From: a virus
Virus record (IMG/VR): IMGVR_UViG_3300009603_000058
Coordinates: 1-24,919 of that record
Length of the DNA stretch: 24,919 nucleotides
Strand: one strand, 5' to 3'
The position numbers were made by a program, and so were the translations under genes. The notes beneath the pieces are model-generated. The model saw nothing but the letters and a program-made list of their open reading frames with translations, was not told the origin of the DNA and ran no database searches. Positions 7,839 to 15,186 of the stretch are shown here, piece by piece (within the stretch, counting starts at the first letter, position 1; each line of letters begins with the position of its first letter).

Positions 7839-8069
7839 TCAATCCTCCAAAACCTCTTCCGCTTTTTTCTTGGAAGCGGAGAGAAAAGAGTTCTCAAAAA
7901 TCTTCAAAGCAGCACTGACCTGATCTATCTCAAAAGTAAGCCTACCCCGCTTATTCCTCAAATCAAGAATCTGGGAATGGAAATATTTCTGTTCCTCAGA
8001 AAGGTCTTCCACCCTAATTTTCTCATCTCCAAGAAAAACAACATTCTCTTCTGCCGGTTGATCAATCAT
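7839..8069 (-). CDS. Small helical phage protein, possibly DUF6447-like
   Basis: This 76-residue, acidic, mostly helical protein contains the pattern VEDLSEEQKYFHSQILDLRNKRGRL, then FEIDQVSAALKIFENSF. A short strand-like opening (VVFLGDEKIRVEDLSEE) before two helices recalls the DUF6447 group of small phage proteins, where a gene of this kind usually sits near tail genes. The family assignment is tentative and from memory. GGAG stands seven bases from the ATG at 8069, and the gene lies between the tail fibre and oxygenase genes with short gaps. The function is unknown; a chaperone or assembly role for the adjacent fibre is only a guess from position. Confidence 0.8.
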   Translation of the reverse strand: MIDQPAEENVVFLGDEKIRVEDLSEEQKYFHSQILDLRNKRGRLTFEIDQVSAALKIFENSFLSASKKKAEEVLED

Positions 8070-8084
8070 CCAATATCTCCAAAA

Positions 8085-9770
8085 TTAACTTTCAAGTGCC
8101 GCTATCCTAGCTTCCAGTTCTTGGACAGTTGCTACAAGTAATGGAACTAGCTTGCTGTGATCCATTGCCTGAACAATGACATTACCGCTTGCATCTACAC
8201 CATCCTTATCGCCATGAACGGCTTCGGGAACAACCCCAGCAACCTCATGGGCCTGAAACCCGTCCAACGTGGGAGATTCGCCAATAAAATTAAAGCGGTA
8301 AGGCTTGAGATTTTTTAAGCGAGTAGTGGCATTTTCAAGATCAACAACATTTTCTTTCAGTCGGTAATCCGATGAAGTATTAAAGGCGGTTGTCGTCCCT
8401 GATGTCGTTATGGACCCAACGACTGTATCATCCCCTTTGCAGAATGCCATTGGCAAAGTAGTATCGACTCCTCCACCGCCAGTCGCCATCGAGTACTTTC
8501 CGTTGTGCGACTTCACGCACCAGAAAGCGTTTACAGGTTCCGAAGTCAAATTGTTGTAAACGTTTCCTGTCGATTGCATGAAAATTCGGTCAGAACCACC
8601 CGTGCGGATTCTTAAATCGCTTGAGCTGTCGATATAGGAGTCTGTGCCATCGTGATACAAATCCATATCGGCCCCAGTACCCAATTGAATTTTGGTGCTG
8701 TCTGGTACATTCAACGAATCATCACTCTCGTCCCAAAGCAGATACTTGCCGGAAGTTGCACCGAAAAATTTTACGTCTTTGCCCGTGTCATCTACACCGA
8801 CCGTAACTGTCCCATCTATTTGCACATTGCCGTCAATATCTACAGCGTCTAAATTAGTTGTTCCGTCAATATCTACATCACCAGCAACAGTTAATCCTGC
8901 TGCTCCTACTAATTTTAAGTCATCAGCACTCTCATCCCAGAGCATATAAGCCCCAGATGTAGCACCAAAGAATTTAACATCGTAACCCGTATCATCTGCA
9001 CCAACTGTAATAGTTCCATCTGCTTGAGTTGCACCATCAATATCTACTACGTCTAGGTTAGCTGTGCCATCTATATCAATGTTTCCCGCAACTGTAAGTC
9101 CAGCAGCACCAACTAGCTTTAAATCGTCTGCGGATTCATCCCAGAGCATATAAGCCCCGGAAGTGGCCCCGAAAAATTTTACGTCATATCCGGTATCATT
9201 CACTCCAACCGTCAGGGTGCTGTACTGAACCACCCCGTCTGCCGATTCATCCCACAACCAGTATTTACCTGATGTGGCCCCGAAAAATTTTACATCATGA
9301 CCGGTATCATTTACCCCTACCGTAACTTTGCCGCCGATATTGATATCAGCCAGCGCATCAACTACTGCTGCCCCGGCTCCAGCCCCATCGTAATAAACCA
9401 TGCGGGATTCGCCGGTAGGGATATTCAGTGTGGCCCCGGTTCCCTGTTTGATCGTAATGATTTGTGAGCCACTTGTTGCGTTTTCAATAATCTGAATACG
9501 GCTCACCGTATTGGGAGCAATCGTTAAAACTCTGGTTGCGGTCAAAGAACCGCTTGATGTGACCTTGAAATAGAAAGCACGGGCAGGATCAGCGGCCCCG
9601 TCAGCAACCGTTGTAGTTGCATCTGCATCACTGCCAAAAGATTCCTGTGTGGCGTAGGATACGGCTTCTCCTATCAACTCCAAATTTGTATTTGTGGATG
9701 TTCCCCAAGTACCGGACTCATCTCCAGTTGATATTTCCTTGAGCCTTAAATCATTTACATAAGTCGCCAT
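8085..9770 (-). CDS. Tail fibre/spike protein with C-terminal S74 intramolecular chaperone
   Basis: The protein has 561 residues. It opens with NDLRLKEISTGDESGTWG, a start I recall from other phage fibre-like proteins. Residues 149-356 hold four copies of a motif close to VGVNDTGYDVKFFGATSG followed by LWDESAD, separated by IDIDGTANLDVVDID-type linkers, suggesting a trimeric beta-structured shaft. The C-terminus from about residue 464 is a Peptidase_S74 domain: SSDYRLKENV, with S467 and K472 spaced exactly as the Ser-Lys dyad of endosialidase chaperones, then GFQAHEV and a final coiled coil (LVATVQELEARIAALES). The domain trimerises the fibre and then cuts itself off between T465/S466 and S467. 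The start is one base after the previous stop. This is likely the host-recognition protein. Confidence 0.93.
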   Translation of the reverse strand: MATYVNDLRLKEISTGDESGTWGTSTNTNLELIGEAVSYATQESFGSDADATTTVADGAADPARAFYFKVTSSGSLTATRVLTIAPNTVSRIQIIENATSGSQIITIKQGTGATLNIPTGESRMVYYDGAGAGAAVVDALADINIGGKVTVGVNDTGHDVKFFGATSGKYWLWDESADGVVQYSTLTVGVNDTGYDVKFFGATSGAYMLWDESADDLKLVGAAGLTVAGNIDIDGTANLDVVDIDGATQADGTITVGADDTGYDVKFFGATSGAYMLWDESADDLKLVGAAGLTVAGDVDIDGTTNLDAVDIDGNVQIDGTVTVGVDDTGKDVKFFGATSGKYLLWDESDDSLNVPDSTKIQLGTGADMDLYHDGTDSYIDSSSDLRIRTGGSDRIFMQSTGNVYNNLTSEPVNAFWCVKSHNGKYSMATGGGGVDTTLPMAFCKGDDTVVGSITTSGTTTAFNTSSDYRLKENVVDLENATTRLKNLKPYRFNFIGESPTLDGFQAHEVAGVVPEAVHGDKDGVDASGNVIVQAMDHSKLVPLLVATVQELEARIAALES

Positions 9771-9771
9771 A

Positions 9772-10278
9772 CTATGCTACCTCTTTCCAATCAGGAGTTT
9801 GTCCGTCATCCACTGAACTCCAACTTGGTGTTTGTGAATCAGAAATCGTTGACCAAGAAGGTGTTTGTCCGTCATCCACAATACTCCATACCAAAACACT
9901 GGCTGTAGATACTTCAACTTCATTACCTGTAACTTCGACCGCTGCCTTGGCAACCACTGTGACAGAAGCGGTATATGCAGTAGACGCATCACTGGTAACT
10001 TCAATCGTGTTATTCGTGACAAGCGAGACTGAGCCGACCGCAGAAGTTGCCACATTCCCGCTTGCAGTGACTGCCGCCTTACCCGTAACAGTAACGCTGG
10101 CCGTAGATACGGTTGTCGAGTTTCCTGAAGCAGAGACACCCGCTGCGGCAGTGACAGTGACGGAATTAACAGACGCTGTTGATCCCGGCAATGCCTCTTC
10201 TGCGTTACCCCAAGTGCTCTCACCCCAAGCAATATTGCTAGAGTTCCAGCCTTGCCATGCAACTTTTGCGTTAGCCAC
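9772..10278 (-). CDS. Virion-associated repeat protein with SQTPSW repeats
   Basis: This protein has 168 residues. The frame starts with GTG at 10278 (MANAKVAWQGW). An ATG two bases upstream opens a different frame whose product is basic and not protein-like. Ala/Val/Ser/Thr-rich beta repeats fill residues 30-130 (TVTAAAGVSASGN, VTVTGKAAVTASGN, VTVVAKAAVEVTGN). Three W-rich repeats close the protein: SIVDDGQTPSW, TISDSQTPSW and SVDDGQTPDW. I recall the same DDGQTPxW ending in marine phage structural proteins; no family name is attached. It sits between the tail fibre gene and another virion-like gene in a tightly packed cluster, so it is probably a minor tail or fibre-associated component. 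Confidence 0.85.
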   Translation of the reverse strand: MANAKVAWQGWNSSNIAWGESTWGNAEEALPGSTASVNSVTVTAAAGVSASGNSTTVSTASVTVTGKAAVTASGNVATSAVGSVSLVTNNTIEVTSDASTAYTASVTVVAKAAVEVTGNEVEVSTASVLVWSIVDDGQTPSWSTISDSQTPSWSSVDDGQTPDWKEVA

Positions 10279-10290
10279 ATTATCTACTCA

Positions 10291-10761
10291 CTACGCGATT
10301 CTGATGATGGCATTACTCGCATCTGCTGCGGGAAATGTGATCGTAAAATCGCCTGCCGTTGAAGTCTTGTCGCCACCGAAAGCCAGAACCACCACTGCAC
10401 GGTTCGCACTACCTGCGGTTGTACTGGAATTATAAATCAATGCCCCGTTAGCTGTAATCGTAGCTGTTGACCATGTGGAGTCCGCGAAATCGGTCAGGGC
10501 TGTAGTCCCTGAAGTGGAGGGATCGACATTCGTGAGAGTGTTACCTCCCGCTGAATAATTTGTACCCGAAACTTCATTCGTGGTTGTGTATGCAGTCGTA
10601 CTGGCACTCATGGTCGAACTCGATGTATAGAGCGCGATCTTGAATGTGTTGCCTGTTCCCGTGGTTGTGGTCGTGCCTCCGCCTGAGCCGTTATGAAAGT
10701 TGTGGATGCCCTGCAACAACTCAGACTTAAAACTCGTAGTTACTGCTTGTGTATGTGCCAT
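10291..10761 (-). CDS. Putative virion protein, Ser/Thr-rich beta protein
   Basis: This 156-residue protein starts MAHTQAVTTSFKSELLQGIHNF, followed by a Gly/Thr run (SGGGTTTTTGTG) and FKIALYTSSSTM. It then has alternating Thr/Ser/Ala strands and a DFTITFPAADASNAIIRIA end. The pattern 'TSFK..L..G.H......FKIALYT' is shared by many phage structural proteins that I recall from siphovirus and marine phage genomes, but its role in the particle is not established for me. Its ATG shares one base with the stop of the upstream gene (TAATG), which suggests translational coupling. The Gly/Thr run is probably a flexible loop. Confidence 0.83.
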   Translation of the reverse strand: MAHTQAVTTSFKSELLQGIHNFHNGSGGGTTTTTGTGNTFKIALYTSSSTMSASTTAYTTTNEVSGTNYSAGGNTLTNVDPSTSGTTALTDFADSTWSTATITANGALIYNSSTTAGSANRAVVVLAFGGDKTSTAGDFTITFPAADASNAIIRIA

Positions 10762-11051
10762 TAGATTTTCCTCAAAATATCCGCCATGTCCTCATGGCCC
10801 TGTTGCGTTAAAATATTATAAAGACTGGTCCTGTCACTCTGGATTGAATCCTTACAGGCTTTCAAAATAACATGATATACCCTTCTCTTAAATGCCTCTG
10901 CCTGTTCTTTGACAATTGGGTCAGCACAATCTGCCACTGACACTATTTTTTCTATAGATCGACTTGCTATCTCTTCTGGGGTAAATCCCCTGTACTGAGT
11001 TGTTTCTACCTTCACTTCCCCTACTGGAGATTTGATATCAATATCAAGCAT
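10761..11051 (-). CDS. Conserved small phage protein of the neck cluster
   Basis: The ATG at 11051 (MLDIDIKSPVGE) gives 96 residues. The frame also reads TTG ATG, but the ATG sharing a base with the upstream stop (TGATG) is the better start. The protein has a short strand-like opening (VKVETTQYRGFTPEEIASRSIEKI), then helices with VKEQAEAFKRRVYHVILKACKDSIQSDRTSLYNIL. I recall proteins with the 'TPEE-A....KI..V.D...P..K.QA.AF' pattern in several marine podoviruses, always near neck genes and unnamed. It may be an assembly factor or minor neck component; no function can be assigned. Confidence 0.85.
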   Translation of the reverse strand: MLDIDIKSPVGEVKVETTQYRGFTPEEIASRSIEKIVSVADCADPIVKEQAEAFKRRVYHVILKACKDSIQSDRTSLYNILTQQGHEDMADILRKI

Positions 11052-11692
11052 CAAGTAACTTGCTGTCTGACTGTACCAGTTCTATAAGAATCCTTTGTAT
11101 CCCGACCTTCTCCAAGAACCTTCAATCTTGACATACCTTCCTTGAACCTGATTTCATAATTTTTCATTATATCCGGCTCACCCTTCATAAAAGTATAAGC
11201 CTCTACCAATGAACCGTATAAAAGAGTATCCGCTGCATTAGTCCCAATCCAGCTTGTTCCGTCTCCAGATGCAGTAATTGAAGTTGGCCTGTACTGGTAA
11301 TGCAATTCGGTTGTCAGATTGGCATTCGGGGTAGGTCCTAATATAAAAGAATCATTATCAAATAATGAATAATATTTTGGAATTCCAGTAGTACTGCTTA
11401 CTGGATAGGCTTCCCTGATGAAATTTACTTCCTTAAATTGAAGATACTCATATCCGCTGTTATCAACTGCGAGTGAAAACGGAGCAAGAAAATCAGATGG
11501 CGTAGATAAATAAGCATTTCCAGAAGTTGTTGTACCAGTCACATTTTTTCTGAAAAACGGAAGGTATACATTTTTTAATATGCGCTCTTCTGCCTGAACA
11601 ATAAATTCATCCAGATAGCTATCAAATGTAGTTTCACTATTCTGGGTATAGTCCTGTATGGCAGATTTTAATGTTGTAAATGTCCAAGCCAT
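11051..11692 (-). CDS. Head-tail adaptor (connector) protein, SU10-adaptor-like
   Basis: This 213-residue protein opens MAWTFTTLKSAIQDYTQNSE, then has YLDEFIVQAEERILKNVYLPFFRKN, a beta region with LSTPSDFLAPFSLAV and YEYLQFKEVNFIREAYP, and the signature YYSLFDNDSFILGPTPN followed by LHYQYRPTSI. This is the pattern of the phage adaptor family typified by the phage SU10 adaptor. That protein forms the ring below the portal and links head to tail (gp6/gp11-type role). It overlaps by one base with genes on both sides. The protein encoded by 12031-12726 has a related layout and may be a second ring component. Confidence 0.83.
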   Translation of the reverse strand: MAWTFTTLKSAIQDYTQNSETTFDSYLDEFIVQAEERILKNVYLPFFRKNVTGTTTSGNAYLSTPSDFLAPFSLAVDNSGYEYLQFKEVNFIREAYPVSSTTGIPKYYSLFDNDSFILGPTPNANLTTELHYQYRPTSITASGDGTSWIGTNAADTLLYGSLVEAYTFMKGEPDIMKNYEIRFKEGMSRLKVLGEGRDTKDSYRTGTVRQQVT

Positions 11693-12030
11693 TAGGTCAC
11701 CACCTTAACCTTACCAACCTTTCCTGTCATTTTAAGCCCGACAGTACTGGAACCAAATTCTGTTACGCCGCCTCCAACAGGATTAAACGCATAATAACTG
11801 GTAGAGGATTTTTCTCCACTATCCGCCCTTGGATTATACAAAGCCTGAGGATCGGTAAATTTTACCTTACCAAGCTGTAACTGAGGATGGTCCTGATCAA
11901 AACAAGAAGAGCATACCCTCAATCCATTCCTGACCTGATCCTCTATTTCATACTTGAGTTCCGAAAGTTTATAGGTAAACCCGCACCTGTCACAGAGGCC
12001 AAGCGCCCTTTTCCCAGCAGCATATGCCAT
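11692..12030 (-). CDS. Small zinc-ribbon-like virion-cluster protein
   Basis: The protein has 112 residues. C13-D-R-C16 and C40-S-S-C43 make a CxxC-23aa-CxxC set that probably binds one zinc ion, with a basic helix in front (GKRALGL) and DQDHPQLQLGKVKFTDPQAL after. The rest is Gly/Ser-rich with a basic end (GKVGKVKVV). I recall a similar protein, with CDRCGF and CxxCxDxxHPQ motifs, next to neck genes of marine phages. Its start directly follows the stop of the 231-residue neck gene, and its stop shares a base with the adaptor start. The CxxC pairs could help DNA binding or fold stability; no role is known to me. Confidence 0.85.
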   Translation of the reverse strand: MAYAAGKRALGLCDRCGFTYKLSELKYEIEDQVRNGLRVCSSCFDQDHPQLQLGKVKFTDPQALYNPRADSGEKSSTSYYAFNPVGGGVTEFGSSTVGLKMTGKVGKVKVVT

Positions 12031-12726
12031 TTACCTGTAACTCGTATTATCTGGGACAAAACGAACTGTAGACCTGTCCCTGTCTGCATCACTAGCATCA
12101 CGCCAGAGTTCATTGTATCTCTGCTGTAACATCGGAATCCTGTTCTGCGCCTGAACTGACTTGCAGGCAAGATTATAGGCCAAGGCATAGGTCAGGCATG
12201 GAAGGTATCTGGCAGGAACATCAGCATTATTACTTGCGACAGTTCCAGCGTCCTCGATCCTCTGGATGTAGTCATAAACCAGAGTATAGGTCTGAGAGCC
12301 GTCTGGTGTAGGCCAAAGAACAATACTCATAGAACTTGTCCCTTTATCCACATAGTACTGGGTAGGCTTGGACTGGGTCAGTTTATTTGCCAGATGGTCG
12401 TAGGCTGTTCTTGATATACGGATAAGTGCTTGATCCTGTTGCTTATTTACATCAGCAGCATCTGTCCTTATAAAAGCATCCACCACTTCCATCGCACTAC
12501 TCTCAAGTGCATACGAACTGGTTCCTTCCACAAGGGTATCTGTGGCCTGTTCTATTGCCCACAAGTTAAGTCCCTTGTTCTGCCACTCAAGAAATACAAG
12601 ATTCAAAGCCCTTTTGGCACTTTTGAAATCATACCCTGTACGAAGCTCCATCCCACACAGGTCAAAAGCTTCTTCCATGATATCAGCCAAATCAAGATTA
12701 AATGTATAAGTTCCGCTCGTTGCCAT
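12031..12726 (-). CDS. Putative neck/tail-tube protein (connector-complex component)
   Basis: This protein has 231 residues. N-terminal helices (LADIMEEAFDLCGMELRTG, then AKRALNLVFLEWQNKGLNLWAIE) are followed by a beta region. The motif RISRTAYDHLANK comes next, then QYYVDKGTSSMSIVLWPTPD, then a helical end with VPARYLPCLTYALAYNLACK and ERDRS-like DADRDRSTVRF. In phages with a P22-like portal, a protein with the same order (start helices, WPTPD, PxRYLPxLxxxLAYxLA) lies beside the adaptor gene. It is usually called a neck or tail-tubular protein. The precise ring is not certain. The downstream gene begins at the base after its stop. AGGGG precedes its ATG at twelve bases, a longer gap than usual. 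Confidence 0.78.
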   Translation of the reverse strand: MATSGTYTFNLDLADIMEEAFDLCGMELRTGYDFKSAKRALNLVFLEWQNKGLNLWAIEQATDTLVEGTSSYALESSAMEVVDAFIRTDAADVNKQQDQALIRISRTAYDHLANKLTQSKPTQYYVDKGTSSMSIVLWPTPDGSQTYTLVYDYIQRIEDAGTVASNNADVPARYLPCLTYALAYNLACKSVQAQNRIPMLQQRYNELWRDASDADRDRSTVRFVPDNTSYR

Positions 12727-12754
12727 TTACCGTATATCCCCTAATATTAATATT

Positions 12755-13045
12755 TTATATTTCAAAATCAGAAGGTTTAGGCTTCCACTTAGGATTGGGT
12801 ACAGATTCACCATGAACTGTTCCCCTACCAGAGGGCGCAGGATATAAAACCTTTGTTGTTGGAGAAGGATTATCCGAAGACTTTTTAAGTTGTTTAGCAG
12901 CTGTGGCTCCCATATATCCTACAGCAGTGGCAATAGGATTTATGGCAATTCCTGCCGCCAATGCTCCTGCTTTACCTGCTGTTTTTGCGTCTTGAGCTAA
13001 TCTCTGTTTGCCTAATGCTTTTCTGTCTCTATGGGATTTTCTCAT
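12755..13045 (-). CDS. Hypothetical small protein with hydrophobic Ala/Gly segment
   Basis: This 96-residue protein has a very basic start (MRKSHRDRKALGKQRL). Residues 22-52 form an Ala/Gly-rich, mildly hydrophobic stretch (AGKAGALAAGIAINPIATAV, then GYMGATAAKQL). The second half is Pro/Lys-rich (GRGTVHGESVPNPKWKPKPSDF). No family is recognised. The ATG overlaps the stop of the 44-residue gene by four bases, so it belongs to the same transcript. A basic N-terminus plus an Ala/Gly helix fits a small virion or membrane-interacting peptide, but nothing decides between these. Confidence 0.72.
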   Translation of the reverse strand: MRKSHRDRKALGKQRLAQDAKTAGKAGALAAGIAINPIATAVGYMGATAAKQLKKSSDNPSPTTKVLYPAPSGRGTVHGESVPNPKWKPKPSDFEI

Positions 13046-13176
13046 AATATCTTTCCACGCGATTTCTGGTTTGCCTTTACGGCCCTAAGCCTTCTCTTTG
13101 CGGCTTGCTTGGATGAAGATTTACCTTTTACATTCTTGATCTTCCAGCCACCCTCTACTTTCCTGATAGGGGGCAT
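13042..13176 (-). CDS. Small basic protein, 44 residues (below usual ORF cutoff)
   Basis: A complete frame runs from ATG at 13176 to TGA at 13042, with start MPPIRKVEGGWKIKNVKG and a lysine/arginine-rich rest (KQAAKRRLRAVKANQ). The opening matches a pattern I recall from many tiny phage proteins (MPxRKVxGGYKWGxxGK..T.AxAxRQxRA). One base separates it from the upstream stop, and its own stop overlaps the next ATG by four bases (ATGA), a packing expected of a real gene. No clear Shine-Dalgarno is visible, so translation may depend on coupling. The charge would suit nucleic-acid or capsid-surface binding; the function is unknown. Confidence 0.75.
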   Translation of the reverse strand: MPPIRKVEGGWKIKNVKGKSSSKQAAKRRLRAVKANQKSRGKIL

Positions 13177-13177
13177 C

Positions 13178-13390
13178 TTAATATTTTGGTTTGCGCTTTT
13201 TCTCAGCACCTTTAACAACCATCCCTCTGGTGCTGGCTCCTCTACCCCCGCTTAGATTAGAGGCAGGAAGATCATCCTCTACTCTCCTTAGCTTTCCGGG
13301 TCCGCCCTTATTATAAGGTGTTCGGTCCCTGAATTTTCCAACGCCTCCCTTGCGGTATCCCCTTCTCTTACTTCTTATGGTTCTCGACAT
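13178..13390 (-). CDS. Small strongly basic protein
   Basis: The ATG at 13390 (MSRTIRSKRRGYRKGG) has AGGGG eight bases upstream and gives 70 residues. A longer reading from 13417 would begin inside the terminator region and is less likely. The protein is dominated by Arg, Lys and Gly (RGYRKGGVGKFRDR, KGGPGKLRRVED, AEKKRKPKY) and is probably disordered. It is the first gene after the terminator at 13412-13457, so its expression needs read-through or a promoter not identified here. It may bind DNA or RNA inside the capsid; this is inference from charge only. Confidence 0.75.
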   Translation of the reverse strand: MSRTIRSKRRGYRKGGVGKFRDRTPYNKGGPGKLRRVEDDLPASNLSGGRGASTRGMVVKGAEKKRKPKY

Positions 13391-13411
13391 ATTTGCACCC
13401 CTACTTATTAC

Positions 13412-13457
13412 ACGCAATAAAAAACCATACCGACCGCTACAACAGACGGTATGGTTT
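13412..13457 (-). terminator. Intrinsic terminator, leftward
   Basis: Read on the minus strand, AAACCATACCG (13457-13447) pairs perfectly with CGGTATGGTTT (13432-13422) around a 14-base loop. A run of six T follows (13424-13419). This is a textbook rho-independent terminator. It lies 14 bases past the stop of the lysine-tailed protein gene and just before the small basic protein genes, so it divides the virion gene array. Confidence 0.85.
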
Positions 13458-13470
13458 GATGAACACTTTT

Positions 13471-13788
13471 CTACCTCTTCTTGGAAGTCTTCTTCTTGGA
13501 AGTCTTCTTCTTAGAAGTCTTCTTCTTAGAAGATTTTTTCTTAGAAGACTCTTTCTTCCTTCCACCTACATAGGCTTCATTGACTTCTGGAGTTTCAGGA
13601 TCATCAGCAATATATTGACCAGAATCATCTCTGGCCCTTTTCGGATCAGACAGTTCAGATAATTTTCTTTTAGCATCATCTAGGTCATCTGGGCCGAAAA
13701 TAAGCTTATAAATTCCATCCTCACCCTTTTCCAATACATTGTATTGAGGTGGAAACTGACCATTTTCAGCAATAACAAAGTCACTCAT
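13471..13788 (-). CDS. Small protein with histone-like Lys/Ser/Thr repeat tail
   Basis: The ATG at 13788 (MSDFVIAENGQFPPQYN) has AGGAG at good spacing and gives 105 residues; an in-frame start at 13803 overlaps the upstream stop and is less likely. Residues 1-78 form an acidic, ordinary-looking domain (VLEKGEDGIYKLIFGPDDLDD). The last 27 residues are five tandem pentapeptides, SSKKK/TSKKK/TSKKR, encoded by 15-base tandem repeats at about 13474-13550. Such tails resemble those of histone H1-like or nucleic-acid-packing proteins, and I recall Lys-rich ends in virion proteins of other marine phages. Repeat number may vary between relatives because of slippage. The gene ends just before a terminator. 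DNA binding is inferred. Confidence 0.83.
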   Translation of the reverse strand: MSDFVIAENGQFPPQYNVLEKGEDGIYKLIFGPDDLDDAKRKLSELSDPKRARDDSGQYIADDPETPEVNEAYVGGRKKESSKKKSSKKKTSKKKTSKKKTSKKR

Positions 13789-13799
13789 AGAGTATCTCC

Positions 13800-14207
13800 T
13801 CAATCTGAATAAACTTTTATCATCTCTAAAATAATCGAATAAGTATCACCAGACGAAGCTCCAGTTGTAGTAAATTGGATATCTCCAGTCTTACCCGATC
13901 CTGCATTATTAGGAATACCGCCAAAAGAAGTAAAATCCAAATGTCCGTTACTACTCTCTGCAAGATCAAGCAATAAAACGTCAGAAGTTGCATCAAGTAA
14001 TAATTTTACAGACATACCAACGATTGCGTGACTTACCCGAAGTACCCTAACTTCTGAGCATGACGTTCCAGAACTGTTCGAAGCAAGTGCGGATACATCT
14101 ACTTTGGTAACAGCGGATTCGCCACTGCCATCGCTGACATTGGTAAACTTCATCACAGCAATCCTCTCTCCATCATCAATGGTTTGAGAAGTAACAGCAT
14201 CAGCCAT
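13800..14207 (-). CDS. Conserved virion protein, small beta-rich (possible decoration protein)
   Basis: This 135-residue protein begins MADAVTSQTIDDGERIAVMKF and continues TNVSDGSGESAVTKVDVSAL. It ends with FGGIPNNAGSGKTGDIQFTT, then GDTYSIILEMIK. I recall this exact arrangement (SQT..DG.R..VMKFTN.SDG.GES.V.KVDVS ... GGIPN.A..GKTGDI.FTT ... D.Y.I.LE..K) in many marine phages as an unnamed structural protein in the head gene region. GGAG lies eight bases before the ATG. It is not membrane bound and has no signal peptide. A place on the capsid surface or in the neck is plausible but not shown. Confidence 0.86.
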   Translation of the reverse strand: MADAVTSQTIDDGERIAVMKFTNVSDGSGESAVTKVDVSALASNSSGTSCSEVRVLRVSHAIVGMSVKLLLDATSDVLLLDLAESSNGHLDFTSFGGIPNNAGSGKTGDIQFTTTGASSGDTYSIILEMIKVYSD

Positions 14208-14231
14208 TTTCTGTCTCCCGTCTTAACACAT

Positions 14232-15137
14232 CTAACCTAAATTCATATTAATCAATGAATACTCGGTATCTGCTGATACAGCCATTACATCACCAACTTC
14301 TTGTAGTACGTTGTCAGTTGCTGGTGCAACACCGCCTGCTGTACCGCCAGAGCGAACTGCTGCATTACCTACAACCAAAGTGCCTACTGTGAGAAGTGCT
14401 GCTGGTCCTTTTATAACTGCCCAACCATAATAGTCTGCTGTCATATCAACGACAGTAGCTCCCATCAACGCACCTGTTTCTGTTGCTGGTGCAACAATTA
14501 GGTTGGTATTTGGGTTCTCTATTAGAGATAGTTGTGAGCTAGTTGTTAGTGCAGTCGCTAAATCATCGTAGCAAGTAATCTCAACAGAAGGGTCCTCTGA
14601 ATGATCGTGTGCTGGATTGGATTTTACTCTAAGGCATTGTCCTTCACCATTCACATCATTTACCCAAAGATAGCCATCTGCATATTGGTTAGCTGTTAAG
14701 TCAGTACCCCCAGTTTCAACAGATATTACAGTTTCACCTGCTGCTACTGCTGCTGTTGCTGTCATATTAGAGTGATGAGCAACTACTGCTGCGTGTTGAA
14801 GAAGTTTACCAGCAGTTACTGCTGTTCCGCCTATTTCAACATAACGATAAACATTATTACCGTAAACCAGAGTGCTTCCCAGAGGGAAGAGTTGCGAGGA
14901 ACTTTCTGTGTAGGGATCAACTGTCCCGTACTGGCTCCCCCCTTTACCGACTATAAGGTCAGCAGGCCCATATCCTGTTGCTGCTGCATACTGAATATGT
15001 CCACCATCATCAGTATAGACATTACCGTCTTTGTTTATTACAAAACCTTCAGTAACGGCCCCTGTCGTTGAATTGATATCAATGGTTTTGAAACCATTTT
15101 CGGAGCGTACTGCTCCTGTGAAAGTTGTATTAGCCAT
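14232..15137 (-). CDS. Conserved virion structural protein (beta-rich, capsid-associated)
   Basis: This 301-residue protein starts MANTTFTGAVRSENGFKTID and has alternating Gly/Thr/Ala strands. The middle carries NVYRYVEIGGTAVTAGKLLQ, then ANQYADGYLWVNDVNGEGQ. The second half has a PATETGALMGATVVDMTADY segment followed by YGWAVIKGPAALLTVGTLVVGN and ADTEYSLINMNL. I recall proteins of this order just downstream of the major capsid gene in marine phages, where they are listed as structural. AGGAG stands seven bases before the ATG. The gene is the first after the terminator at 15187-15217, so it needs read-through or its own promoter. A decoration or fibre role is inferred. Confidence 0.84.
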   Translation of the reverse strand: MANTTFTGAVRSENGFKTIDINSTTGAVTEGFVINKDGNVYTDDGGHIQYAAATGYGPADLIVGKGGSQYGTVDPYTESSSQLFPLGSTLVYGNNVYRYVEIGGTAVTAGKLLQHAAVVAHHSNMTATAAVAAGETVISVETGGTDLTANQYADGYLWVNDVNGEGQCLRVKSNPAHDHSEDPSVEITCYDDLATALTTSSQLSLIENPNTNLIVAPATETGALMGATVVDMTADYYGWAVIKGPAALLTVGTLVVGNAAVRSGGTAGGVAPATDNVLQEVGDVMAVSADTEYSLINMNLG

Positions 15138-15186
15138 TTCTTTCTCCTGTCTCGGCTAGTGTCTGCCACACGATGTGACAGTCAGG

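Noticed and set aside
9777-10280. Minus-strand frame starting with an ATG two bases before the GTG of the repeat protein
   Set aside because: The product is Arg/Leu/Gln-rich with no pattern, while the GTG frame gives a regular repeat protein with conserved-looking ends.
12743-12754. AATATTAATATT palindrome between two neck genes
   Set aside because: It is short, made only of A and T, and has no terminator or promoter context.
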